The notes beneath the pieces are model-generated. The model was given only the letters and a program-made list of their open reading frames with translations. It had not been told where the DNA came from and searched no databases. From positions 1 through 42,845 of the forward strand of contig CAIKUF010000327.1 of the NCBI GenBank assembly GCA_903830565.1: a stretch of 42,845 nucleotides of DNA, in the 5' to 3' direction. This DNA comes from an uncultured bacterium. Its GTDB lineage: Bacteria; Pseudomonadota; Gammaproteobacteria; Burkholderiales; Burkholderiaceae_C. The position numbers were made by a program, and so were the translations under genes. Below are positions 25,001 to 32,820 of this stretch, in pieces (the first letter of the stretch is position 1; every line of letters begins with the position of its first letter).

Positions 25001-26233
25001 CTACTTCAGCCAGGCCCGCAACTGCGCGTACACCTCGTCGTTGCAGAGCAGGTCGAGGTGGCCGCATTCGGTCACGATGCGCCGGTGCGATTTCGGCACG
25101 GTGAGCGCCAGCGCCGGGTCGCGGTGCTCGCCGAGTGCGCTCGCCACCGGCACCAGGCCGTCGCCGATCAAGGCGCTGTGCAGGCCGCCGACGCGCTCGG
25201 CCGTCGTCGCCGCGAGCAAATAGGCGCGAACGCCTTCGGGCAAGGGCATCGGCTTGCGGTCGTCGTGGTGCTGCGCGTGGCGGTCGCGGTGCTGCCAATC
25301 GGCGTCTTGCAGGTTGCCAAAGCGCAGGTCGGTGATGCCCGCGCTGCGCGCCTTCCCGAGGCGCGCAAACGGCCTGACGTAGGGGCTGATGCCGAGCACG
25401 CGGTCGATTTGCCTGCCGCCGCGTTCCAGCGGCGCGCCGTGGTGCGGCGTGCCGAGGAAGACGAGCTTCTTCAGCGCGGCCAGCCAGGTTTGACCAGCGA
25501 GCGCCGCGTGGTCGCAGGCGCTGCGCGCGACCAGCCCGCCCATGCTGTGGCCGACGATCGCGAGCTGCTTCACTGGCACCGGCCACTGTGCGACCACGCG
25601 TTCGAGCAGTTCGGCGAAGTCGCGCCCGTTCTGCGACACGTGGCGGCCGCTGTTGTAGTGCAGGTGGACGGGTGTGACGCCGAGGTCGCGCGCCAGCGCC
25701 TGGCCGTGGTCGTGGTTGCCGCGCGTCCATTGAAGGTCGTTCATGCACAGGCCGTGCGCGAGCACGAGCAGCCTGCCGCCGGCGTCCGGGATCTGCGCGG
25801 CCAGCGTGTCGGCGGACAGATCGAGCGCGCGACCGTTTCGGCGCAGCGAGGCCGTGATTGCAAGCGGGTTGCCGCTTTCGGCAAGGTGGTCGCCGAACAC
25901 GCCGTTGAGGGCAGCGATCATGGCCTCGCGCTCGGGCGTCGACGCGGCGTCGCCGCCAGCGGGGCGGATGAGCGCGCCGAGCACCGCATCCGCGCCCTGG
26001 CCGAGCACGCGCGTCGTTCCGCGCACGCTGCGATAGACCATCCCGGTGATGCCCGACGTGCGCCCCTTGGGCGACGCGCCGAGGATGCCCGCGCCCGAGG
26101 CGATGGTGTGGTGCATCGCCTCGACGAGGTCGGTCACGCCCAGCGTGGCGTCGACGCCGAGGCGGGCCAGGCCGCGCAGGTCGGAGCTGCGAAGCGGCAG
26201 CGTGAGCGGGGGCGTCGTTGAGGTGGTGGTCAT
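25001..26233 (-). CDS. Alpha/beta-hydrolase (PGAP1/lipase-like esterase)
   Basis: A 410-residue serine hydrolase. The nucleophile elbow is VGHSMGGLVARSACDHAAL, the oxyanion strand is LLVLAHGLCMNDLQWTRG, and a C-terminal histidine sits in TECGHLDLLCNDEVYAQLRA, fitting a Ser-Asp-His triad. The first 140 residues form a helical N-terminal region (LGVTDLVEAMHHTIASGAGI and RSVRGTTRVLGQGADAVLGA) found in a subset of bacterial PGAP1-like proteins. There is no signal peptide, so it is probably cytoplasmic or membrane-associated. The block FLGTPHHGAPLERGG is typical of triacylglycerol-lipase relatives. It is the first gene of a two-gene operon with the FUSC protein. Substrate not predictable. Confidence 0.85.
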   Translation of the reverse strand: MTTTSTTPPLTLPLRSSDLRGLARLGVDATLGVTDLVEAMHHTIASGAGILGASPKGRTSGITGMVYRSVRGTTRVLGQGADAVLGALIRPAGGDAASTPEREAMIAALNGVFGDHLAESGNPLAITASLRRNGRALDLSADTLAAQIPDAGGRLLVLAHGLCMNDLQWTRGNHDHGQALARDLGVTPVHLHYNSGRHVSQNGRDFAELLERVVAQWPVPVKQLAIVGHSMGGLVARSACDHAALAGQTWLAALKKLVFLGTPHHGAPLERGGRQIDRVLGISPYVRPFARLGKARSAGITDLRFGNLQDADWQHRDRHAQHHDDRKPMPLPEGVRAYLLAATTAERVGGLHSALIGDGLVPVASALGEHRDPALALTVPKSHRRIVTECGHLDLLCNDEVYAQLRAWLK

Positions 26234-26394
26234 GGATGGGCGATGGCTCGCTGGAAAGATGGGTCACTATGCCGCGCCTGGCAGTGGCGACGCAAGCGGC
26301 GATTTAGTGGCGGCTCCCCGTTTCGCGCCGCCGCGGCAGTCGGCCCGGCGACCGCCGCGCTGGTGGTGGTACGATCTTTCGGGTCGAGCCGTAC

Positions 26395-26419
26395 GGCGGT
26401 GACGGCGCCCGTCACCGCC
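26395..26419. promoter_or_regulatory. Perfect 11-bp stem-loop directly before the HXXEE gene
   Basis: GGCGGTGACGG - CGC - CCGTCACCGCC forms an uninterrupted stem of eleven pairs with a three-base loop. It ends 11 bases before the ATG, just upstream of the GGGGG that could serve as ribosome site. There is no T run. It may affect translation or act as an operator. Confidence 0.5.
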
Positions 26420-26430
26420 GGGGGTGTGCA

Positions 26431-27057
26431 ATGGACTATCGAGCGATCAACCGCCTCTGGCAGTCCGCGACGCTGTTTCTCGCCCCCCCGCTGGTCGTTC
26501 TTCTCATCTGGTTCAAGCCGGCGATGCCCTTGTACCAGTGGCTCCTGTGCCTGCATCTGCCGCTGCTGATGTTCCACGAGGCCGAGGAATACGTGCTCGC
26601 ACCGCTGAGCTTCAAGGAGTTCTTCAACCTCAAGAGTCCGTTCGGCTCGAAGACCGACCCGGACTTCCCGCTCGACGACGCCTACGTCTTCCAGGTCAAC
26701 ATCGTGATCGCTTACCCGGTCGTGATCCTCGGTGCGCTGCTGGCGAACGTGGCGCCTTGGCTCGGCTTCTCGATGATTTGGTTCGAGCTCATCATCAACA
26801 ACGCGATGCACACCATCATCTTCCAGCCCGCCAAGCCGGCGTACAACCCGGGGCTCATCACCAACTCGTTCCTGCTGTTGCCGTACGGCATGGTCACGTT
26901 GCTCGTGGCGGCAGGGTTTTTCACCCCGCTCGACTGGGTGCTCTCGGTCGTCATCGGGGTCGGGATATGTGCCGCACTCGGCATGAAGACCCGCGGACGG
27001 CTCGCCAAGCTCAAGGCGTCGCCAGCGCAAGACACCGGCACGGCGTCGCACGCGTAG
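26431..27057 (+). CDS. HXXEE-domain integral membrane protein
   Basis: A 208-residue membrane protein with about five helices. The family signature His-x-x-Glu-Glu is at residues 49-53 (LMFHEAEEYVL), within the second helix after PLYQWLLCLHLPLL. A second polar pair follows (ELIINNAMHTIIF), also typical of the family, then LLLPYGMVTLLVAAGFF. The function of HXXEE proteins is not established; the buried His and Glu residues suggest metal or haem binding or an intramembrane enzyme. The product ends in a basic tail (KTRGRLAKLK). It stands alone between the hydrolase operon (divergent) and a nif graveyard. Confidence 0.8.
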   Translation: MDYRAINRLWQSATLFLAPPLVVLLIWFKPAMPLYQWLLCLHLPLLMFHEAEEYVLAPLSFKEFFNLKSPFGSKTDPDFPLDDAYVFQVNIVIAYPVVILGALLANVAPWLGFSMIWFELIINNAMHTIIFQPAKPAYNPGLITNSFLLLPYGMVTLLVAAGFFTPLDWVLSVVIGVGICAALGMKTRGRLAKLKASPAQDTGTASHA

Positions 27058-27101
27058 CGGCTTGCGTACGCCGACTGGCCGCGCAACGCAAAGGGAAGTC
27101 C

Positions 27102-27167
27102 ATGACCGCTTTGCGCGTCGGCATCGATCCGGCCCGGAGCGGAGCAATCTTGCCGCGCACGGCGTGA
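27102..27167 (+). pseudogene. 5' stub of an unidentified gene
   Basis: AAAGGGAAG six bases before an ATG makes a strong translation start, but the frame closes after 21 codons ([20 protein letters not shown], then A and TGA). The first residues look like a genuine N terminus. Since a nifE fragment starts directly after it, the rest of the original gene was probably deleted. Alternatively it is a short upstream frame of no consequence. Confidence 0.3.
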
Positions 27168-27195
27168 CCCGAGCCGGCCGGCCCGAACTCGCGCC

Positions 27196-27891
27196 CCCGG
27201 CGCTTGCGCTTTCGACGGCGCGAAGATCGCGCTGCAGCCCATCGTCGACGTCGCCCACCTCGTTCAAGGGCCGATCGCCTGCGAGGGCAACGCGTGGGAC
27301 AACCCGCACAGCGTCTCGTCGGGCCCGCAGCTCTACCGCAGCCGCTTCACGCGACGGACATCAACGAGTTCGACCTCATCTACGGCGGCGAGAAGTGGCT
27401 CTCCAAGGCGATCCGCGAGCTCATCGAGAAGACCGACCCGCCGGCCATGTTCGTCTACCAGACCTGCGTCACGGCGATGATCGGCGACGACATCGAGGCC
27501 GTCTGCAAGCGCGCCAGCGAGAAGTTCGGCAGCCGGTGATACCGATCAACGTGCCCGGCTTCGCGGGGCCGAAAAACCTCGGCAACAAGCTCGGCGCCGA
27601 GGCGCTGCTCGACGACGTGATCGGCACCGTCGAGCCCGAGTTCACGACGCCGTGCGACATCAACATCGTCGGCGACTACAACGTCTCTGGCGAACTGTGG
27701 CAGGTCAAGCCGCTGTTCGACGCGCTGGGCCTGCGCGTGCTTGCGTGCATCTCGGGCGACGCGCGCTACAACGAGGTGGCGGCCCGCCACCGAGCGCGGG
27801 TCAACATGGCGGCCTGCTCGAAGGCGATGATCGACATCGGGACGCGCATGGAGCAACGCTACGGCATCCCGTACTTCGAGGGCTCGATCCT
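27196..27891 (+). pseudogene. nifE: nifE pseudogene (two frameshifts, both ends missing)
   Basis: NifE is half of the NifEN scaffold that matures the nitrogenase FeMo cofactor. Three frames together give a continuous NifE middle: [20 protein letters not shown]... (frame from 27196), then [20 protein letters not shown] and [20 protein letters not shown] (frame shifted near 27350), then VIPINVPGFAGPKNLGNKLG and SGELWQVKPLFDALGLRVLA (shifted again near 27536). The conserved cysteines in ACEGNAW and [12 protein letters not shown] are intact, but about 30 N-terminal residues and the C-terminal half are missing. At about 27891 (RYGIPYFEGS) the frame passes without a break into NifQ. It is certainly non-functional. 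Confidence 0.88.
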
Positions 27892-28264
27892 GGCGCCCGA
27901 GATCCGCGCCCGCCGGCAAGCGCGTGGCGATGAGGTCGACCACGTGCGCCTGCTGCTGCTCGCTCACGCCGACCCCGCCGCCGGCCCGTTTGCCGAGTGC
28001 GCTGCGGTGGCGGGCACCGTGGCCATCGCGTGTCTGGGCGACAACCACCTTTGGCAGGACCTGCAACTGAACTCGCGCGCCGAGCTCTCGGCGCCGATGC
28101 GGCGCTGGTTCCCGGCGCTGGTGGTGAAAAACAGCGCCGACTTGAAGTGGAAGAAGTTCTTCTACAGGCAGCTCTGAGAACGAGAGCAGACCCGCGTCTG
28201 CAAGTCGCCGAGCTGCGCGCTGTGCTGCGACCAGGCGCTGTGCTTCGGGCCCGAAGAGGGCTGA
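27892..28264 (+). pseudogene. nifQ: nifQ pseudogene, 5'-truncated, with TGA in place of a conserved Cys
   Basis: NifQ supplies molybdenum as a Mo-Fe-S cluster for nitrogenase cofactor synthesis. The C-terminal part is clear: DNHLWQDLQLNSRAELSAPM, DLKWKKFFYRQL, then an in-frame TGA at 28175-28177, then ERE...VCKSPSCALCCDQALCFG and a stop at 28262-28264. The cluster motif CX4CX2CX5C is fully present after the TGA. In intact NifQ the residue after FYRQL is, as far as I recall, Cys (TGC), so one base change explains the stop. The N-terminal third is missing and the frame is fused to nifE. It sits immediately upstream of molybdenum genes, the normal place for nifQ. Confidence 0.82.
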
Positions 28265-28268
28265 GGCG

Positions 28269-28880
28269 ATGGACGGGCGCGCCGCGGTATGCTGCGCCGT
28301 GACCGAGATCGAGCCCCACAGCGTGACGCCAACCTTGCCTGAGACCATCGCCGACGATCTGCCCGCCGCGGCGGCCATTCACCACGACGGCAGCGGCGGC
28401 ATCGACGAGATGCTGCTTGCGTTCGCCCAGGCGCAGCGCAGCGCCGGGCGCCGCGTGCACGGCCTGCTGATGGCGCCGCGCGACCGCGCGCAGGCTTGCA
28501 TGGCAGCGATGGTGCTGGTCGACATCGCCACCGGCGACGAGTACGTCGTCTCGCAGCCTCTCGGCTCGGGCTCGACGGCCTGCCGCGCCGACCCGCACGC
28601 CTTCGCGCGCGCCAGCCGCGTGCTGCGCGACGCGCTGGCGAGCGAGCCCGACCTCGTGATCTGCGACCGCTTCGGCAGCCTCGAAGCCGAGAACGGCGGC
28701 TTTCGCGCCGAGCTGCTGGCCTTGATGGAGCACGGCATTCCGGTGCTGACGGCGGTCGCCCCGCTGCACATCGAAGCCTGGCAGCGCTTCAGCGGCGGCG
28801 CGCCGGTGCTGCCGGGGCGGCCCGACGTGTGGGCGGCCTGGCTGGACGCCGCGTTGCAAAGGCGGGTCGGAGCGGACTGA
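28269..28880 (+). CDS. DUF2478 nucleotide-binding-like protein of molybdenum clusters
   Basis: A 203-residue cytoplasmic protein of the DUF2478 family, which is usually found beside molybdate-transport or nitrogenase genes and has an NTPase-like fold. Visible conserved parts: AAIHHDGSGGIDEMLLAFAQ near residue 35, MVLVDIATGDEYVVSQPLGS near residue 80, and LVICDRFGSLEAENGGFRAE near residue 130, whose Asp and Glu look like a metal/nucleotide site. The ATG at 28269 comes five bases after the nifQ relic; GTG 28299 is a possible later start. No signal peptide or membrane segment. It precedes modA by 141 bases. Biochemical role unknown; molybdenum or Moco-linked by context. Confidence 0.75.
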   Translation: MDGRAAVCCAVTEIEPHSVTPTLPETIADDLPAAAAIHHDGSGGIDEMLLAFAQAQRSAGRRVHGLLMAPRDRAQACMAAMVLVDIATGDEYVVSQPLGSGSTACRADPHAFARASRVLRDALASEPDLVICDRFGSLEAENGGFRAELLALMEHGIPVLTAVAPLHIEAWQRFSGGAPVLPGRPDVWAAWLDAALQRRVGAD

Positions 28881-28934
28881 GCCCCTCAGCGCCGAGTTGC
28901 CGCCCTGCGCCGTGCCGACCGGGCGCGGGAGTTG

Positions 28935-28958
28935 CGTTATAGACTTCATGACATGACG
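28935..28958. promoter_or_regulatory. Putative ModE box upstream of modA
   Basis: Left half CGTTATAG, six bases, right half TGACATGACG, together 24 bases. As I recall it, the E. coli modA operator has the same length with halves CGTTATAT and CTACATAACG. The site is 64 bases before the modA start and a ModE gene closes the same cluster. The symmetry is imperfect, so the call is moderate. Confidence 0.5.
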
Positions 28959-29021
28959 CTCCTGGCGAGCCTCGTCTCCGGCCGCGTGGCCGAGCTGATC
29001 CACACAGGAATTGCGGACGGG

Positions 29022-29786
29022 ATGAAGACGATGAAATGCGCACTGCCCCACAGGCTTGCCGCCGCCGCGCTGGTGCTGACCTCGCTGGCCGTGCAGGCTG
29101 GCGAAGTGTCCGTCGCGGTCGCGGCGAACTTCGCTGGCCCGCTGGCCAAGATCGGCGAAGGCTTCACCGCGGCCAGCGGACACACGCTGAAGGTGTCGTC
29201 CGGCGCGACGGGCAAGTTCTATTCGCAGATCGTCGCCGGCGCGCCGTTCGAGGTGCTGATCGCCGCCGACGACGAAACGCCGAAGAAGCTCATCGCCGAG
29301 GGGCACGCGGTGGCCGGAAGCAACTTCACCTACGCGATCGGCAAGCTCGTGCTGTGGAGCGCGCAGCCCGGCTTCGTCGACGACCAGGGCGCGGTGCTCG
29401 CCTCGGGCAAGTTCGCCCACCTGGCGGTCGCCAGCCCCAAGCTCGCGCCCTACGGCCAGGCCGGGATGGAAGTGCTCAGGGCACGCGGGCTCACCGACGC
29501 CCTAACGCCAAAACTCGTCACCGCCGAGACCATCGCGCAAGCCTACCAGTTCGTCGCCAGCGGCAACGCCGAGCTCGGCTTCGTCGCCCTGTCGCAGGTG
29601 GCCGTTCAAGGCAAGCTGGCGACGGGTTCGATGTGGCTCGTCCCGCCCTCGCTGTACGGCGAGATCCGGCAGGATGCAGTGCTGCTCAAGACCGGCAAAA
29701 AGAACCCAGCCGCCGCCGCCTTGCTGGCCTACCTGAAGAGCACCGCGGCAAGAAGCGTGATCCATTCGTTCGGCTACGGCCAGTGA
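29022..29786 (+). CDS. modA: Molybdate-binding periplasmic protein of the ABC transporter
   Basis: The 254-residue solute-binding protein that captures molybdate (or tungstate) in the periplasm for ModBC. A signal peptide covers about the first 27 residues (LAAAALVLTSLAVQA), followed by VSVAVAANFAGPLAKIGEGF, the family start in which the AANF serine/alanine loop binds the oxyanion, and SSGATGKFYSQIVAGAPFEV, the second anion-binding loop, then VASPKLAPYGQAG near residue 145. ATG 29022 is preferred over ATG 29031 because of length; both are in frame. Genes modB, modC and modE follow in order. A REP-like palindrome separates it from modB. Confidence 0.95.
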   Translation: MKTMKCALPHRLAAAALVLTSLAVQAGEVSVAVAANFAGPLAKIGEGFTAASGHTLKVSSGATGKFYSQIVAGAPFEVLIAADDETPKKLIAEGHAVAGSNFTYAIGKLVLWSAQPGFVDDQGAVLASGKFAHLAVASPKLAPYGQAGMEVLRARGLTDALTPKLVTAETIAQAYQFVASGNAELGFVALSQVAVQGKLATGSMWLVPPSLYGEIRQDAVLLKTGKKNPAAAALLAYLKSTAARSVIHSFGYGQ

Positions 29787-29815
29787 TTCCGATTTCGGAT
29801 CAATACAAAAGCATC

Positions 29816-29887
29816 GTCATCCCCGCGCAGGCGGGGATCCAGCGGCGGTTCATTGGTCGCGTGGATCCCCGCCTGCGCGGGGATGAC
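29816..29887. repeat. REP-like palindromic repeat (REPIN) between modA and modB
   Basis: Two identical 26-base arms in opposite orientation (29816-29841 and 29862-29887, each GTCATCCCCGCGCAGG followed by CGGGGATCCA) separated by 20 bases. Each arm is itself nearly palindromic (CCCCGC-n4-GCGGGG). Such double units are dispersed in many betaproteobacterial genomes. Transcribed, it forms a very stable hairpin that could protect or attenuate the mod message. Confidence 0.85.
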
Positions 29888-29940
29888 ACGGCAATTCTGC
29901 GGTCTTGGATTGGAATCCGAATGACGTGCGAGATCGGCGA

Positions 29941-30624
29941 ATGAACGCCGCCGACTGGAGCGCGATTCTTCTGACCGCCGAACTGGCGGTGACGACCACG
30001 CTCACGCTGCTGCTCGTCGGCACGCCGCTCGCGTGGTGGCTGGCGCGCACGCGCACGCGCTTCAAGCCGCTGTGGGCGTCGCTGGTCGCGATGCCGCTGG
30101 TGCTGCCGCCGTCGGTGATCGGCTTTTACCTGCTGCTGCTGATGGGCCCGCAAGGGCCGGTCGGGCAACTGACGCAGGCCCTCGGCCTTGGGCGGCTGCC
30201 GTTTACCTTCGCCGGCCTCGTCGTCGGCTCGGTGCTGTATTCGATGCCGTTCGTCGTGCAGCCGCTGCAGCAGGCCTTCGAGGCGATCCCCGAGCGCACG
30301 CTGGAGGCGGCATCGACGCTGCGCGCCGGCGCGTGGGACCGCTTCTTCAGCGTTGCGCTGCCGCTCGCGCGGCCCGGCCTCGTCACCGCCTGCGTGCTCG
30401 GCTTCGCGCACACGGTGGGCGAGTTCGGCGTCGTGCTGATGATCGGCGGCAACATCCCGGGCGCGACGCGCGTGCTGTCGGTCGCGATCTACGACCACGT
30501 CGAGGCTTCCGAGTACGCCGAGGCGCACCGCCTGGCCGCGTTCATGGTCGCCTTCGCCTTGCTGGTGCTGGTGACGCTGTACGTCGTCAACCGGCCGCGC
30601 GGGCAAGCCGAGGCCGACCGATGA
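29941..30624 (+). CDS. modB: Molybdate ABC transporter permease
   Basis: A 227-residue inner-membrane permease with five to six helices. It starts MNAADWSAILLTAELAVTTT, then GTPLAWWLARTRTRFKPLWA, MPLVLPPSVIGFYLLLLMGP, and has the EAA loop EAASTLRAGAWDRFFSVALP near residues 128-147 that contacts the ATPase, then HTVGEFGVVLMIGGNIPGAT. The length matches E. coli ModB (229). The start codon has only a weak ribosome site, possibly because the REP-like repeat is upstream. The stop overlaps the modC start (ATGA). Confidence 0.95.
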   Translation: MNAADWSAILLTAELAVTTTLTLLLVGTPLAWWLARTRTRFKPLWASLVAMPLVLPPSVIGFYLLLLMGPQGPVGQLTQALGLGRLPFTFAGLVVGSVLYSMPFVVQPLQQAFEAIPERTLEAASTLRAGAWDRFFSVALPLARPGLVTACVLGFAHTVGEFGVVLMIGGNIPGATRVLSVAIYDHVEASEYAEAHRLAAFMVAFALLVLVTLYVVNRPRGQAEADR

Positions 30625-31691
30625 TCGCCGCGCAATTGCGCCTCGCGCGCAGCGACTTCAGGCTCGATGTCGCGCTCGCGCTGCCGGCGCGCGGCGTGAG
30701 CGCGCTCTTCGGCCCGTCGGGCTGCGGCAAGACGACGGTGCTGCGCGCGCTCGCGGGGCTCGAACGTGCGGCGGGCCGCGTCGCGCTCGCAAGCGAGGTC
30801 TGGCAGGACGACGCCGACGCCCGCTTCGTGCCGACGCACCGGCGCGCGCTCGGCTACGTGATCCAGGAGGCGGCGCTGTTTCCGCACCTCGATGTGCGGC
30901 GCAACCTCGAGTACGGCAAGAAGCGCATCGCGCCCGCCGAGCGCCGCATCGCGCTCGATCAGGTCGTGGACCTGCTCGGCATCGCGCCGCTGATGGCGCG
31001 CCGGCCGCAGACCTTGTCGGGCGGCGAGCGCCAGCGTGTGGCCATCGCGCGCGCCCTGGCGACCAGCCCGCGCCTGCTGCTGATGGACGAGCCGCTGGCC
31101 GCGCTCGATGCGAAGCGCAAGGCCGAGTTGCTGCCCTACCTCGAGCGCGTGCACGAGGAGCTGGCGATCCCCATCGTCTACGTGAGCCACGCGATCGACG
31201 AGGTGGCGCGCCTCGCAGACCACCTGGTGCTGATGGAGTCCGGCCGCGTCGTCGCCGCCGGGCCGCTGGCCGACATGCTCGCGCGGCTGGATCTGCCGCT
31301 GCCGCTGGGCGAGGACGCCGGCGTCGTGCTCGAAGGCGTGGTCGGCGAGCGGGATGCGCAGTGGCAACTGGCGCGGCTGGACGTCGGCGCGTGCAGCCTG
31401 TGGGCGCGCGACCAGGGCCTGCCCCTCGGCCGGCGCGTTCGCCTGCGCGTGCTGGCGCGCGACGTCAGCATCACGCTTGCACCGCAAAGCGGTAGCAGCA
31501 TCGGCAATCAACTTCGCGCAACGGTGGAGGCGATTGCCGAAGACAGCCACCCCGGCCTCGCGCTGGTGCGCGTCCGCGTCGGCAGCGCGCCGCTGGTGGC
31601 GCGCCTGACGCGGCGCTCTGCGCACGCACTGGCGCTGGCCCCGGGGATGGCCGTGTGGGCGCAGGTGAAGTCGGTCGCGTTGATGGAGTGA
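30621..31691 (+). CDS. modC: Molybdate ABC transporter ATP-binding protein
   Basis: A 356-residue ATPase driving molybdate import. Walker A is GPSGCGKTTVLRALAGLERA (about residues 31-50), the signature is LSGGERQRVAIARALATSPR, Walker B is LLLMDEPLAALDAKRKAEL, and the switch His is in YVSHAIDEVARLADHLV. The last 65 residues (about 290-354) form a TOBE/Mop domain (GNQLRATVEAIAEDSHPGLA and RLTRRSAHALALAPGMAVWA), which binds oxyanion and feeds back on transport in ModC. The order and the ATGA overlap with modB are those of a standard modABC operon. Confidence 0.95.
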   Translation: MIAAQLRLARSDFRLDVALALPARGVSALFGPSGCGKTTVLRALAGLERAAGRVALASEVWQDDADARFVPTHRRALGYVIQEAALFPHLDVRRNLEYGKKRIAPAERRIALDQVVDLLGIAPLMARRPQTLSGGERQRVAIARALATSPRLLLMDEPLAALDAKRKAELLPYLERVHEELAIPIVYVSHAIDEVARLADHLVLMESGRVVAAGPLADMLARLDLPLPLGEDAGVVLEGVVGERDAQWQLARLDVGACSLWARDQGLPLGRRVRLRVLARDVSITLAPQSGSSIGNQLRATVEAIAEDSHPGLALVRVRVGSAPLVARLTRRSAHALALAPGMAVWAQVKSVALME

Positions 31692-31706
31692 TGGTGCAAT
31701 AGCGCA

Positions 31707-32498
31707 ATGACCGACGGCTCGCTCCTGACTGCCGAACTCAAGCTCGCCGGGCGCCTGGATGCGCGCTTCTTCGCGCTGCTCGAAGCGCTGCAGCGCACCG
31801 GCTCGATCACGCGCGCCGCGCGCACCGCGGGCCTGAGCTACAAGGGCGCGTGGATGCTGCTTGAAGCAGCCTGCAACCTCGCCAACGAGCCGCTGCTGGA
31901 GACCGCTACCGGCGGCGCAGGCGGCGGCGGAACGCGGCTCACGCAGGCGGCGCAAGACCTGCTGTCGGCGTGGCGCGCACTGCAATCAGACCACCGCGAA
32001 TTTCTGCGCACGCAGGAGGCTCGTCTGGCCCAACAACCGGCCTTGCAAGGCCTGCTCAGGAGAATGTCCATGAAGACCACCGCGCGCAACCAGTTCGCCG
32101 GTACCGTCAGCGCTGTCGAGGCCGGCCCGGTATCGGCCCAAGTGACGATCGCGCTCAAGGCCGGCGGCGAGATCACCGCCACGCTGACCAGCGCCGCCGC
32201 CAAGCGATTGAAGCTCAAGAAGGGCAAGGAGGCGCTGGCGCTCGTCAAGGCTTCGGCGATCGTCCTCGTCACCGACTTCGCCGGCTGGCAGCTCTCGGCG
32301 CGCAACCAGCTTGCCGGAACCGTGTCACGCATCGAGAAGGGCGCCGTCTCGTCGCTCGTTGTGCTGACGCTGCCGGGCGGCGCGGCGATCACCGCCAGCG
32401 TCACCAACGAAGGCGTCGAAGCGCTCGGCCTGAAGGTCGGGACGCCGGCGACGGCGGTGTTCAAGGCCTACGCGGTGCTGGTGGCGACTCAGGGCTGA
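31707..32498 (+). CDS. modE: Molybdate-responsive regulator ModE (wHTH plus two Mop domains)
   Basis: A 263-residue regulator that binds molybdate and then DNA, usually repressing modABC. The N-terminal winged helix (residues 10-110) has the family signature GSITRAARTAGLSYKGAWML, then the wing GTRLTQAAQDLL. Two tandem Mop/TOBE domains follow: ARNQFAGTVSAVEAGPVSAQ near residue 126 and ARNQLAGTVSRIEKGAVSSL near residue 196, each with the anion-binding SARNQ/TARNQ entry. The length and layout equal E. coli ModE (262). It is 15 bases after modC. A possible ModE box precedes modA, so the cluster may be self-regulated. Confidence 0.93.
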   Translation: MTDGSLLTAELKLAGRLDARFFALLEALQRTGSITRAARTAGLSYKGAWMLLEAACNLANEPLLETATGGAGGGGTRLTQAAQDLLSAWRALQSDHREFLRTQEARLAQQPALQGLLRRMSMKTTARNQFAGTVSAVEAGPVSAQVTIALKAGGEITATLTSAAAKRLKLKKGKEALALVKASAIVLVTDFAGWQLSARNQLAGTVSRIEKGAVSSLVVLTLPGGAAITASVTNEGVEALGLKVGTPATAVFKAYAVLVATQG

Positions 32499-32568
32499 GT
32501 GGCTGAGAGTCTTTCGATCATGCCCGCTCATCACGCCATAAGCCACCCGCTCGTCGTTGCAAATGCTC

Positions 32569-32588
32569 GCCATAGCGGGGGCTATGGC
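32569..32588. terminator. Short perfect hairpin downstream of modE
   Basis: GCCATAGC - GGGG - GCTATGGC, an eight-pair stem with a four-base loop, about 70 bases after the modE stop. No T run follows, so it may be a transcript-end stabiliser rather than a classic terminator. Confidence 0.4.
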
Positions 32589-32820
32589 TGTGCTGTGCGC
32601 CTCGATCGGGCGCCTTCTGGCGCGCTGCTCGGGCACGCCCGAAGAACTCTCGGCCTATGAGCCGACCCCGCGCTTCCAGCCGCGCGACGCCGTGTGTGCG
32701 CCGCGTGCGCGCCGCGTCGAGGAGGCGGCAAAGTCGACAAGCGCGCTTGCGCTGGCACGCTCCATGCGGCGGGTTCTGCAAACGTCCAGAGATCACCCTG
32801 TCCGCCTGCTTGTCCCGACC

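Noticed and set aside
5583-28177. Reading TGA as a sense codon because LanC-like and nifQ have in-frame TGAs
   Set aside because: Most intact genes in the window end in TGA (cydA, cydB, modB and others), and the two affected genes are also truncated. Nonsense mutation is the simpler reading.
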